From Corallococcus caeni (GTDB lineage: Bacteria; Myxococcota; Myxococcia; Myxococcales; Myxococcaceae), in assembly GCF_036245865.1 (NCBI RefSeq), contig NZ_BTTW01000002.1:1-64000 (forward strand): 64,000 bases of DNA, given 5' to 3'. This document shows positions 19,101-26,265 of the stretch, one piece after another. A model generated the notes under the pieces. That model worked only from the letters and a program-made list of their open reading frames with translations, made no database searches and had not been told where the DNA came from. Position 1 is the first letter of the stretch. Each line of letters opens with the position of its first letter. A program made the translations under genes and the position numbers.

Positions 19101-19696
19101 TTCCCGTCGTCGCCCGCGGAGACGAGCCGGCCGTCGCGCGGCGTGAAGGCCAGCGCCCGCACCGCGCCCTCGTGGCCCGGCATGTCACGGCGCGCACCCG
19201 TCGCCACCGTGAACGCGCGCACCACGCTGTCATCGCCCGCGCAGGCCACGTACGTGTGCGTGGGGTCCACCGCCACCGCGCGCAGCGGCTGCGACGACGC
19301 GCTCCACTCCTTGAGCTTCTTCGTGCTGTCCCAGTCCCAGGCGCGCACGAAGCCGTCCACGCCGGCCGTGTAGAGCACCTTGCCGTCGGGGCTGGCCGCC
19401 ACCGCCGTGCAGCCGCCGGGGTGCGCGTTGTGGAGCTGGAACTTCACCGTGCCGTCGGTGAGCGACCCGAAGCGCACGGTGCCGTCCGCGCCCGCCGCGG
19501 CGAACTGCTCGCCGGACAGCGCGAGGCCCAGCACGTGCGCGGGCAGCGGGCTGGTCCACAGGACCTTGTTGTTCGCTGCGTCGTACGCGGTGAGGCGGCT
19601 GTCGGCGGCCGCGCGCGTACCGCCCACGAGCAGCAGGCGCGCATTGGCGGCGAGCGCACGGACCTTCTCGATGTTGCCGATGGAGAGGTTGGCCAT
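13166..19696 (-). CDS. giant WD40 beta-propeller and HEAT/ARM-repeat protein
   Basis: 2176 residues. The N-terminal ~300 residues hold WD40 repeats (for example TAVAASPDGKVLYTAGVDGF, then VRALAFTPRDGRLVSAGDDG). From about 345 to 2130 the protein is a near-continuous solenoid of HEAT/ARM-type repeats with recurrent D-x-D-x-x-V-R-x-A-A-x-x-A-L pattern. A flexible, low-complexity linker near 1205-1265 (Ser/Thr/Ala-rich, with KSWLRRLFSAVKP) splits the solenoid in two. It lacks enzymatic motifs and is probably a scaffold or sensor. It overlaps the SWIM gene by 4 bp and follows the 910-residue gene after 12 bp. It is probably the ARM-repeat partner of this retron class. Confidence 0.88.
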   Translation of the reverse strand: MANLSIGNIEKVRALAANARLLLVGGTRAAADSRLTAYDAANNKVLWTSPLPAHVLGLALSGEQFAAAGADGTVRFGSLTDGTVKFQLHNAHPGGCTAVAASPDGKVLYTAGVDGFVRAWDWDSTKKLKEWSASSQPLRAVAVDPTHTYVACAGDDSVVRAFTVATGARRDMPGHEGAVRALAFTPRDGRLVSAGDDGKLRIGYLVGAVEFEVRGDKDSGHAGSVLGLVFPPTPQAEPGQDPAERIASVGSDGRLKVWRLDERRKPRTFELGSKALSAVAFAPPANPRQAKQLLGFLFVGGEDRRVTRITLGTDGKPTDETTAYGHGFDVLNEALKAALPRREAAVKEAVALQEPEALDFVLGVLSSDKDLVARRLAATELGNHGRTAARAKLRERLNDDDKTVRAAALEALTKLETESPLAAPRAALDSRFVDTRVQGLRLLAKPGSASPLVPGLIASKLPDTNAEVGTAALDALTTVSPKGSTEPLKLAFERGPAALKVEVLLRASVAGLLGDPRLQPLVARALDDADRDVRRVAFAVRVLERRPLAATLEAKDEEFARTVREVARMLTLQARRTAGDAEAKFTTDAELAASREQLFGKTAAGTALTEADLEPLLAAMACRMPDTAVRGARVLAQLGDGRALGALLQLSREDDAAIRRETATALQALQDPRARERLVWMLDDADGDVRAAALTAVVALDSDAPLSAAEAALRSGHEDVRVRGLDRLVKLGAKAEGAEGLLGDALEDESAKVRGEAFRTLWAWNDQEPVKALDRALAGRFPDLRTRAVEVLAQKGTDDWALERLKKSVDDRDAGVATAAYEAWVKLAGKEKPEPHLAALNTPHPALREKAAKASVHAPAEAMRSALLKRVQDEHLDVAFAALESLDKLIPNENGPLLAGIAATALPVRVRAAELLAPRGAEDIIEPMRGLITDKDLERMYPPGFLVPLRIRASRALATLGSRRLLGFYATTLLPNELTDLQEQGARGLATASRRGDEGALLDALGHSLVAARSWAADGLARLGDVRALPVLTGNLRHEHLPIRLGAILAFAALGPEGDGGLLHGLEDSAREVQEMVFAIVLARDLRASREGGPPDLLTSALSSGRPEVRYAAARALELRTEPEAYRAHLVEVLLPPRPEKAGDMKDWPAEEERAKRVIGLAEALSSGQPEQRYAAAQVLLLRNKPLDYFREAQKVARPSSLQAPWKPETAQGAAHVVQPSTPEKQGTASATGKSWLRRLFSAVKPAEGASATPQSATQAERQHLRRLAFGAYVGLLRQVTAGDEEGHRVRRDAVDRVVKLTQEGYAGTSAAVAALLRALEDPHQLVRRAALAGLKELYPAGSDEPLALALASLAPDVARAALEELAERGDKARPRVTAALNSPLPEVRKSAFELLEKLSPPGSLEPLLAALGSEHADLRVGVIERLAGANDSRVTEALGRAMGSEHEDLRLRAAELLAFRGDDRAVEVLGTFLRSETPAVTRRAQEALARLGTSAAVAALAARLSVATEIPERTKLVAALGRTHRVDALDVLARQSVEDEAPFVRLTCVTAAMQLTWPPEQEKLDEDERELKKRDAALAVRFLRVAVKSQDPEVRKAAARELEHGKSEGQDALLVQLFSDRDVTVRAAAVEHYSKRVVEEGAAVEPLEEILRAGARELMLPAAEGVAHQRRASALRPLLLYARAGEPHERGRALLALGTLGDVRALSELETVAGGGTPDAPAEEDMVFAAIEALGRLANRMPDGEDRRRIEEKVEAAATDGNAFQRQEAGVRGLRALGGERARVKLEALLADGDTDDDVRRTVAEELGRFGDPAAEAALAAALNEEDDDLRAAARKALDVLFPKERTRVEFLAVQSEHEDISEPAATYLASEGDPALLVPRLATLDNAELRLRLRRGLARRGAMPVPEVIALFGHDKPEAREEAARLVGTWTGDAPEAGAVDTAGLTRALVAAERRTATAWATAQPAKKDPLAAAWERLLWAGSRLGAKELVATSAGILRQGEAQAPAAVRQEAARVLGRMKAKNEAQALRTALGDPDANVRSAAASVLAELVPAEASAWALEVKPFDPVALGPTGAKVASSALTASEARRLAVPALLAKKDLEPLKSVAADAKPEVKQDAWAALGRLGGDAAAELLKTAAFDKSQSVELRKAAYRAHKRARRAAERARKEGQPS

Positions 19697-19708
19697 GGTG
19701 TCGTTGTC

Positions 19709-22441
19709 CTAGATGCCGCCGAGCTGCACGCCCGGGTGTGCCGCACGCAGTTGCACCAGCGAGGCCAGGCAGCTCTGCCACTCGCCCTTCGCCACGGAGC
19801 CGGTGAACTCGCCCAGCACGGGCGCCACCACGCGGGCGAAGCTCTCGTCTTCCAGGCCCAGGTCGCGCACCAGCTCCACCACGCGGCGCTTGGCCACGCT
19901 CGCGGACAGCCGGCGCTGCACGTCGCCCTCACGCGCTTCCTTCGCGCGCCCGGGCGGCAGGCCGAACAGCATGCGCCGCAGGAACGTGCGCAGCGCCTCC
20001 ACGTCGCCAAAGCGCGTGGTGCCGCCCGCCTCGCGCTCGTCCTTGCCGCCGCCCGCGGGCTTCCAGCCCTCCGGCAGGTGCAGGGGCCGGTGCTTCTCCC
20101 AGAGCAGCCGCACCGCGAACAGGCCCACCTCGCGGTCCGCGCTCTGCATGAGGCCGGACAGCCGCTCCGCGCCGCCCAGCCGCGCGTAGTGCCGGCGGAT
20201 GAGCTCCACGGCCACCTCGCGCGTGCTGCGCTTGGTGGACTCCGTGAGCGCGAACACCTTGCCCGCGTCCAGCTCCTCCGGCTGCAGCGTGTGGCGCGCG
20301 TCGGCGCCCGGCTCGCCCGCGTTGAGCAGGGCGTCGTAGGCCAGGTTGCGGATCTCCTTCGCCTCCGAGTCCGCCAGCTCGTACACCCGCGTCTGGTAGC
20401 CCCAGGCGCGCAGCTCCGAGCGGGCGATGGTCAGCGCGAAGCGGCGCACGTCGTCGCGCGCGTCGAACAGGGCCGGCCACAGCCGCTCCGCCGAGTACGC
20501 CTTGCGCGGCGCGCGGGGGCGCAGCTCGTAGGACTTGGACTCCGGCTGCTCCGGCCCGATGCCCGGGTGGTGGCAGCGCAGGTACATCTGCGCGAACGCG
20601 CGCACCGGCGGCGGCTGCTTCGCGCCCAGCGCCAGGTCGAACAGGCGCTCCAGGCCCGCGTCCGCGTCACCCGAGTCGCTGAAGTCCGCGGGCACCACGT
20701 TCGCCAGCAGGTAGCGGTGCGCGAAGTCGTGCAGCTCCGGGTCCGCCCGCCGCGCCAGCGCCAGCAGCCAGGGCACCGTGAGCTGCCGCGCGGTGAAGAG
20801 CTTGCGGTTGCCGAGCAGCTCCAGCGCCGTGCCGCGGAACTTGCTGTTGAAGACGAGCGCCTTCACCCGCTCCACGTCCAGGCCCGGCAGGCTGTCCGCG
20901 CGGGTGAGCCACTGCGCCGCCTGACGGCCCAGGCGCGGGTGCGCGACGAGGTCCAGCACCCACTCCGGCCCGATGTCCGCGACCTTGTAGGTGGACAGGG
21001 CCTTCATCGCCACGTCCTCCACGATGCGCTGGCGCGTCGAGCGCTGCTTCGCCTCCGTGAGCGCCACCTTCCAGAAGTCCGCCGGCATCTCCCCGGCCGC
21101 GTACTTCGTGGCGACGTAGCCCTTCGCCCAGTCGAGCTGCTGCTGCTTGCCCCAGAGCAGCTCGCGCAGGAAGTCGTGCGTGAGCTCCGCGCGGTCGAAG
21201 GACTGCTCCAGCGACTTCGCCGCGAACGCCGCGGTGGGCTTGGACACGAGCAGCCGGCCCAGGAGCGGCAGCCCCAGGTCGCGCGGCTTGTGCTTCTCCA
21301 GCGCGGCGGCGGCGAACTTCTGCACGTCGTCCTCGCCCTTCTCCACCAGGTCCGCCAGCCGCTCCGGGGCCAGGTCCTGCGCGTGGCCGCGCGCGTACTC
21401 GATGGCGTAGGCGCGGGCCTTGTCGCTGGGGGAGAAGAGCAGCGCGAGCACCGCTTCGTGCAGCCCGGCGGCGCGCAGCTTGCCCTGGTGGAACTCCGGC
21501 GAGCCCTGGAGCGTCTCCACCAGGAAGTCGTGCGCGCTGCCCAGCGGACGGCGCGCCAGCCGGTCCAGCCACGCGGGCGTCACCTTGCGCAGCGCCTCCG
21601 GGTGGTCCTTGCGCAGGCCCTGGATGGCGAACTTCGCGGCCGGGTCCGACTGGCACGTGTCCAACAGGCGCATCAGCGCGTCCGGCGAGCGCTTCCACGC
21701 GTCCGGATACATGCGCTGCTTCACCATGTCGTTGGGCGGCTGGATGGCGAAGCGCGACGCCGAATAGCCCTTGCTGTTGTGCGCCCAGACGTGGTGCGCC
21801 ACCCAGCACTGCGCCCACGTCGTCTCCGGCTCGTAGTGCCGAAGCACCTCCACCGCGAACTGCGGGTAGAGCTCCGGCACGGCCGCGCCCAGGTGGCGAA
21901 GGAAGCGCCACGCGCGGCGCTGGAGGTAGGTGAGGGTGCCGCTGCCCACCTCGCGCTGACGGCGCCGGCCGCCGCGCTCCGTGTCGAAGCGCCACGCCAG
22001 CGCGCCGAACATCTCCGCGTCGTGGCGCGCTTCGGACAGCTTGTAGATGCGCTTGAGGCCCGCCCACAGGCCGAACTTCAGCGGCGCGTCCTTCACCAGC
22101 GTGACGAGGGCGGCGCGCGCGGGCTCGGTGTTCTTTTCGTACAGGGACACCAGCAGGTCCGCGAGCGCGAGGCGCGGCGGCTGCGGCACGTCCTTCTGCG
22201 CGAGGAAGCGCTGCCACGCCTCATGCGAACCCTGGCGGCGGCCGGGCTTGTCGCCGCTCGCGCGGGCCTGCTCCAGCAGCTGCTTCAGCGCGTCGAAGGA
22301 GAGCGCGCCCTGTGGCAGCGGCGCGTCCGACGTGCGGTCCGGCTGGTCGAGGAAGGCCAGCACGGACTCGGCCAGGTCTGGGGCTTCCGCCCTGGCCAGA
22401 CGTTCGAGGTCTGCTGCGCTCAGCGCGTCGCTCGGGGTCAT
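19709..22441 (-). CDS. helical-repeat protein of unknown function (first gene of retron island)
   Basis: 910 residues, mostly alpha-helical with HEAT-like helix pairs (for example DDVQKFAAAALEKHKPRDLG and DVRRFALTIARSELRAWGYQ). A conserved-looking aromatic/basic stretch (AWRFLRHLGAAVPELYPQFA, then WVAHHVWAHNSKGY, about 175-245) gives it a distinct core. It weakly recalls the helical domains of MolR/WGR-associated proteins, but no WGR domain is present. It ends 12 bp before the WD40/HEAT gene, so it is very likely cotranscribed with the retron proteins. Function is unknown; no catalytic residues were recognised. Confidence 0.82.
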   Translation of the reverse strand: MTPSDALSAADLERLARAEAPDLAESVLAFLDQPDRTSDAPLPQGALSFDALKQLLEQARASGDKPGRRQGSHEAWQRFLAQKDVPQPPRLALADLLVSLYEKNTEPARAALVTLVKDAPLKFGLWAGLKRIYKLSEARHDAEMFGALAWRFDTERGGRRRQREVGSGTLTYLQRRAWRFLRHLGAAVPELYPQFAVEVLRHYEPETTWAQCWVAHHVWAHNSKGYSASRFAIQPPNDMVKQRMYPDAWKRSPDALMRLLDTCQSDPAAKFAIQGLRKDHPEALRKVTPAWLDRLARRPLGSAHDFLVETLQGSPEFHQGKLRAAGLHEAVLALLFSPSDKARAYAIEYARGHAQDLAPERLADLVEKGEDDVQKFAAAALEKHKPRDLGLPLLGRLLVSKPTAAFAAKSLEQSFDRAELTHDFLRELLWGKQQQLDWAKGYVATKYAAGEMPADFWKVALTEAKQRSTRQRIVEDVAMKALSTYKVADIGPEWVLDLVAHPRLGRQAAQWLTRADSLPGLDVERVKALVFNSKFRGTALELLGNRKLFTARQLTVPWLLALARRADPELHDFAHRYLLANVVPADFSDSGDADAGLERLFDLALGAKQPPPVRAFAQMYLRCHHPGIGPEQPESKSYELRPRAPRKAYSAERLWPALFDARDDVRRFALTIARSELRAWGYQTRVYELADSEAKEIRNLAYDALLNAGEPGADARHTLQPEELDAGKVFALTESTKRSTREVAVELIRRHYARLGGAERLSGLMQSADREVGLFAVRLLWEKHRPLHLPEGWKPAGGGKDEREAGGTTRFGDVEALRTFLRRMLFGLPPGRAKEAREGDVQRRLSASVAKRRVVELVRDLGLEDESFARVVAPVLGEFTGSVAKGEWQSCLASLVQLRAAHPGVQLGGI

Positions 22442-22498
22442 GGGGTGTGGGGTTTAGCACAGCTCCCTCACACCGCGAGGCATGATGGACCCGCCTCG

Positions 22499-25400
22499 TC
22501 ACCACGGCAGCGCGGGCACCTCCACCTCCTGCACGTCCTGCACGGTGCCCGCGCCCACCGTCACGTCCTCGCGGAAGGACAGCCAGCGTCCCTCACGTTC
22601 TTGCAACACGAGAAGCGTGTAGGGCCCGGGAGGGACGAGGACCCAGGTCCCTGAGTTGTGAATCAGCGGCGGGAGCGCCTGTTCGCGCAGCCACCGCACC
22701 TCCGTGGCGGAGGCCGATTCGGGCGGCGCGGGGACCCGGCCGGGGAGGAGGTATGAGGTGCCCTGCCTGCCGCGCTCGCTCCAGCGCAGCTTCAGCTTGA
22801 GCCCCGTCGTCGTCAGCGGCAGGTCCACCCGGTTGACGCGACGTGGCTCGACGTGCACGACGCGAGGCACGGCCCTGCCGGTGTTCCCGCCCGCGATCTT
22901 CACCACGTAGTCGCCCGGGGCCAGGTCGCGGAACATGGCCACGCCGTCGCTCGCCGGGGCGAGGCGCTGCTCGTCCGGGTCCGCCTTCGAGACGGCCGCC
23001 AGGACGATCGACGACGGACGGCCCTGCGCGTCCCGCGCCGAGACCTCCAGGCGGGTGGCGGACGGCAGGCGCAGCTCGAGCGTGTCCTCGGTGGGGCTCA
23101 GCGTGCGGTGGAGCGACGCGTGCTCCGCCTCCTGCACGGTGAGCACGTACGGCCGGGACTCCACCGCGGGGAGCTGGAAGGTGCCATCCGGGCCGGTGAG
23201 GACGTCCGCGAAGGAGCTGGAGTCCTCCGCGTTGCGGGCGTCGTCCAGCGGCAGCGCCAGGGAGACGGACACGCCGGCCAGCGGGGTGCCGGTGGCGTCG
23301 TCCACCACGCGGCCCTTGATGACGCGGCCCACGTCCACGCGCACGGTGCCCAGGTCCACGTCGCGGCCCACGGGGACGTCCACGTCGCGCTGGGTGAGGG
23401 CGTGGCCAGGCACCTCGAAGGTGAGGTGCTGGGGGCCGGGCTCGTCCACGTAGACGGTGAAGGCGCCCCTCGGGTCGCGCACCGCTTCCTCGTTCACGGT
23501 GAAGCGGGTGATGGGCGTGCCGTCCTGCTTCACCAGCCGGCCGGTGACGCGGCCCTGGAAGGCCATGACGATGCGCACGTCCATGTTCCCCGCGCGGGCG
23601 ATGACCTTGGGGCCCTGCTGGTCCTCCAGCCACCGGTGGATGCGTTCGCTCATCTGCTCAGGGGTCTCGTCGTCCGGGCCCTCGTCGAGGCTGTCCTTCT
23701 TGGGTGGCCGGGGCAGCGCGTAGCCCGGCTTCACCGCCTCCAGCTCGTAGTCCCAGTCCCGCGCCAGCGGCTCCAGGACGAAGCGGCCGTCGGGGCCCGT
23801 CTTCGCGGTGAGCGGCGAGAACGAGCGGCCGCCGCTGGCCTCGTCCTCCTTGGCGGTGGCGTCCACGGCGACGTCCGCCAGGGGCCGGCCCTCCGCGTCC
23901 ACGACGATGCCGCCCACGCGGCCGTCCAGGTCCAGGCGCAGCGCCAGCTCCACGGTCTCCGAGCCCCGCAGCACCACGCGGTCGGGCATGAGGCGCTCGT
24001 AGCCGCCCGGGTTGGCGCGCATCCACACGAGATAGGTGCCGGGCGGCAGGCCCTGGATGGCGAAGTGGCCGTCCTCCCCGGTGGAGCCCGCGAAGGTCCT
24101 GCGCTCGGCCTCCTCCTCCTCTTCGCTCGAGCCTTCGGAGGGGGCTTCGTCCACCTCCTGCTTCACCAGGGAGATATCGACCTCGTTGACGGGCGTGCCG
24201 CGCGAGCTGGTCACGGTGCCGCGCACCGTGGCGCCCGTGTCCAGGGCCAGCTTCAGGCCGGACGTGGGGGCGCGGACCTGGAGCTTGCGCGGCAGGTAGC
24301 CCTCCGCTTCGACGGTGAGGGTGCCGGAGACGGGCTCGTCCAGCTTGATGGCGAAGTGGCCCTCCGCGTCGGAGGTGGCGTCGAAGGTGATGGGCGCCTC
24401 GCGGGGCGGGTGCATCATGATGTGCATGCGCGCGATCACGGGCGGAGGCGCGCCTTCCGGGCGCTTCTGTTTCGGCGGACGCAGCGACAGGGAGACGTCC
24501 GCCAGCGGCTTGCCCGCGGTGTCGGTGACGTGGCCCTCCACGAGGAGGGCCGGGGCGAGGACGAACTCCAGCGGAGGGCCCCCGGCGGCCACGGTGCGGA
24601 CGGCGGTGAGGTCCAGCAGCCGGTCCGCCACCACCTGGAAGGTGTAGGTGCCGGCCTGGAGCGGGCCCAGGCGCACGCGGCCGTCCGCGTCGGTGGTGCC
24701 GAGCGGCTGGAAGATGGGCGAGCCGTAGTGCTCGGCGATCTCACTCGGGAGGTCGGCGTTCACCTCCGCGTTGGCCACGGGGTTGCCGGCGGCGTCGCGC
24801 ACGGTGGCCTCCACGAAGAAGGAGGTGCCCAGGCGCAGCGTCACCTGGGCCTCGCGCTGGTCCTCCGTGACCTTCACCGTCTCTCGCGCCTGGAGGCCGC
24901 CCTGCTCCGCCTCCAGGGTGTAGTCGTCGGGGGACAGGCCGTCGAAGGTGAAGCGCCCCTGGGCGTCGGTGGTGGCCACGTGGTCGCCGCCGACTTCCGT
25001 GACGGTGGCGCCCGCGACGGGCTGCTCGCCGTCCACCACCGTGCCCACGATGCGGCGGGGGGCGAACATCACCACGTCCGCCACCATGGGGCCCGTGGCC
25101 AGCTCCTGCTCCCACACGGGGAGCCTTCCCGGGTGGAAGGCGAGGAGGCCGTAGGTGCCCGCGTCAGGCAGGGGGCCCACGGAGAAGCGGCCGTCCGCGC
25201 CGGTCTTCGTCTCGAAGTAGCGCGCCGTTCCGGTGTGCAGCACGGTCACCTGGACGTTGGCGAGCGGGGCGCCGTCCTCGTCCACCACGCGGCCGGTGAC
25301 GGGGTGGCTGGACTCGAGCTCCAGCGTCACGTCCCGGGTGCCGGTGACGACGTCCTCCTGGAGGCCGGCGCCGTGCGGACCCAGGGCCCAGAGCGTGACC

Positions 25401-25852
25401 TTTCCCCCGGGCAGGTCCTCCAGGGTGAAGGTGCCGTCCGACGCGGAGGTGGTGCGTGACAGGACGAAGGCGCTGCCCCGGTGGGCCTCCACCAGCTCCC
25501 GGACCCAGCGGGAGGCGGAGACGGAGGCGCAGTCCTCCGAGAGCAGGGAGACGCCGGGCGAGTCCGTGGCGTCGCACGGCAGCTCCGACAGGGTCTCCCC
25601 GGGCAGGCCCACGGAGGCGGACACTTCCATGCCGGCGACGGGGTGCCCCTGGAGGTCGACGACGCGGCCCCGGACCTGGAGGGCGCCCTGGGGCGGCGCG
25701 GGCGGGGTGGCGGGGAGCTGCCGGCGCGCGGTGCGGGGGGGCGGTGGGGGCGCGGGGGCGGGCGGGGTGGGGCGCAGCCACCAGAAGGCTCCGGCTCCGA
25801 GGAGGAGCAGCAGCACGACCCCTCCGATGACCACCGCCGACGGCTTCCGCAT
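22499..25852 (-). CDS. membrane-anchored chain of carboxypeptidase-regulatory-like domains
   Basis: 1117 residues. One N-terminal helix (about 8-26) followed by a Pro-rich linker anchors a long exported protein. About ten beta-sandwich repeats follow, each starting with a pattern such as VRGRVVDLQGHPVAGMEVSA, VTGRVVDEDGAPLANVQVTV or IKGRVVDDATGTPLAGVSVS and ending near DGRFxLxxLxPGxYxL. Most are CarboxypepD_reg-like domains, typical of large surface or periplasmic adhesive proteins. An acidic Glu-rich stretch lies at about 570-585. It ends 57 bp before the first retron-island gene on the same strand; a functional link is not evident. Confidence 0.88.
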   Translation of the reverse strand: MRKPSAVVIGGVVLLLLLGAGAFWWLRPTPPAPAPPPPPRTARRQLPATPPAPPQGALQVRGRVVDLQGHPVAGMEVSASVGLPGETLSELPCDATDSPGVSLLSEDCASVSASRWVRELVEAHRGSAFVLSRTTSASDGTFTLEDLPGGKVTLWALGPHGAGLQEDVVTGTRDVTLELESSHPVTGRVVDEDGAPLANVQVTVLHTGTARYFETKTGADGRFSVGPLPDAGTYGLLAFHPGRLPVWEQELATGPMVADVVMFAPRRIVGTVVDGEQPVAGATVTEVGGDHVATTDAQGRFTFDGLSPDDYTLEAEQGGLQARETVKVTEDQREAQVTLRLGTSFFVEATVRDAAGNPVANAEVNADLPSEIAEHYGSPIFQPLGTTDADGRVRLGPLQAGTYTFQVVADRLLDLTAVRTVAAGGPPLEFVLAPALLVEGHVTDTAGKPLADVSLSLRPPKQKRPEGAPPPVIARMHIMMHPPREAPITFDATSDAEGHFAIKLDEPVSGTLTVEAEGYLPRKLQVRAPTSGLKLALDTGATVRGTVTSSRGTPVNEVDISLVKQEVDEAPSEGSSEEEEEAERRTFAGSTGEDGHFAIQGLPPGTYLVWMRANPGGYERLMPDRVVLRGSETVELALRLDLDGRVGGIVVDAEGRPLADVAVDATAKEDEASGGRSFSPLTAKTGPDGRFVLEPLARDWDYELEAVKPGYALPRPPKKDSLDEGPDDETPEQMSERIHRWLEDQQGPKVIARAGNMDVRIVMAFQGRVTGRLVKQDGTPITRFTVNEEAVRDPRGAFTVYVDEPGPQHLTFEVPGHALTQRDVDVPVGRDVDLGTVRVDVGRVIKGRVVDDATGTPLAGVSVSLALPLDDARNAEDSSSFADVLTGPDGTFQLPAVESRPYVLTVQEAEHASLHRTLSPTEDTLELRLPSATRLEVSARDAQGRPSSIVLAAVSKADPDEQRLAPASDGVAMFRDLAPGDYVVKIAGGNTGRAVPRVVHVEPRRVNRVDLPLTTTGLKLKLRWSERGRQGTSYLLPGRVPAPPESASATEVRWLREQALPPLIHNSGTWVLVPPGPYTLLVLQEREGRWLSFREDVTVGAGTVQDVQEVEVPALPW

Positions 25853-25960
25853 GGCGCCCCTCCAGGGTGGGCGACTGTAGCAGCAGCGCTGACGCAGGCC
25901 TCAGGGGCGGGCGGCCCGAGCCCTTGCTTCAGGGGAAGCGGAGGAAAAAAGCAGGCCCTG

Positions 25961-25993
25961 AACCAAGGTTTTCCGCGGCCGACGTATTGAAGG
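25961..25993 (+). repeat. 33-bp direct repeat, copy 1
   Basis: Matches 26096-26128 at 25 of 33 positions; shared cores are caaggttt and cgacgt-n-ttgaagg. An aaaagcagg motif flanks each copy (25947-25955 before this one, 26130-26138 after the other). Confidence 0.55.
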
Positions 25994-26095
25994 CGAGGTG
26001 GGGATGCTGGGGGCAGAGCCGCCGGTGTCCAAGGGCTCGGAACGCAGAGCGGACCGGGCAGAGGGGGAAAGGGTTTCGGGGGTCGATCTTCCGGG

Positions 26096-26128
26096 ACTCA
26101 AGGTTTCTGGCAGTCGACGTTTTGAAGG
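26096..26128 (+). repeat. 33-bp direct repeat, copy 2
   Basis: Second copy of the repeat at 25961-25993, 135 bp downstream and about 75 bp before the terminator hairpin. The spacing and divergence are more like an RNA or protein-binding element than a recent duplication. Confidence 0.55.
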
Positions 26129-26200
26129 AAAAGCAGGACGGACGCGGGTCTTTGGGGGCCGCATCCGGATGAGGGGGACCCCTCGGGGGAGGGGTTGAGT

Positions 26201-26242
26201 TACTGGGAGCGCGTCGAGGGGGCGCGCTCCCAGTATTTTTTT
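26201..26242 (+). terminator. strong Rho-independent terminator without an annotated gene
   Basis: A 13-bp perfect stem (tactgggagcgcg / cgcgctcccagta) with a 9-nt loop is followed by seven T residues. On the minus strand the sequence beyond the hairpin (actcaacccc) lacks a T-tract, so it cannot be the regular terminator of the YhaN-like gene. Confidence 0.88.
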
Positions 26243-26265
26243 GTGCGCCGAAGTTCGCCGCTTCC

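Larger units (their letters stand above)
25961..26242 (+). ncRNA. candidate small RNA ending at an orphan terminator
   Basis: A textbook intrinsic terminator on the plus strand ends this stretch although no plus-strand gene exists upstream for more than 16 kb. The preceding sequence contains two related 33-bp blocks and little coding potential. The simplest explanation is a transcribed small RNA. The 5' end is a guess; no clear sigma-70 promoter was found in the GC-rich sequence. Confidence 0.4.
25853..26265. other. 413-bp gene-free gap
   Basis: No convincing protein frame is present. The gap separates the start of the carboxypeptidase-regulatory-domain gene from the stop of the YhaN-like gene, both on the minus strand. 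It holds two 33-bp direct repeats and a strong plus-strand terminator, described separately. Confidence 0.7.

Noticed and set aside
13949-22654. A plus-strand open frame of 2901 residues opposite the HEAT genes.
   Set aside because: It is the antisense shadow of the two minus-strand repeat genes. Its translation is low-complexity, rich in Arg, Ala, Gly, Gln and His, with no domain pattern; such frames arise from the third-position GC bias.
25901-26168. A minus-strand Pro/Ser-rich open frame in the gene-free gap.
   Set aside because: It has no ribosome-binding site, no hydrophobic or domain pattern, and merely continues an antisense frame from outside the gap; the repeats better fit non-coding DNA.
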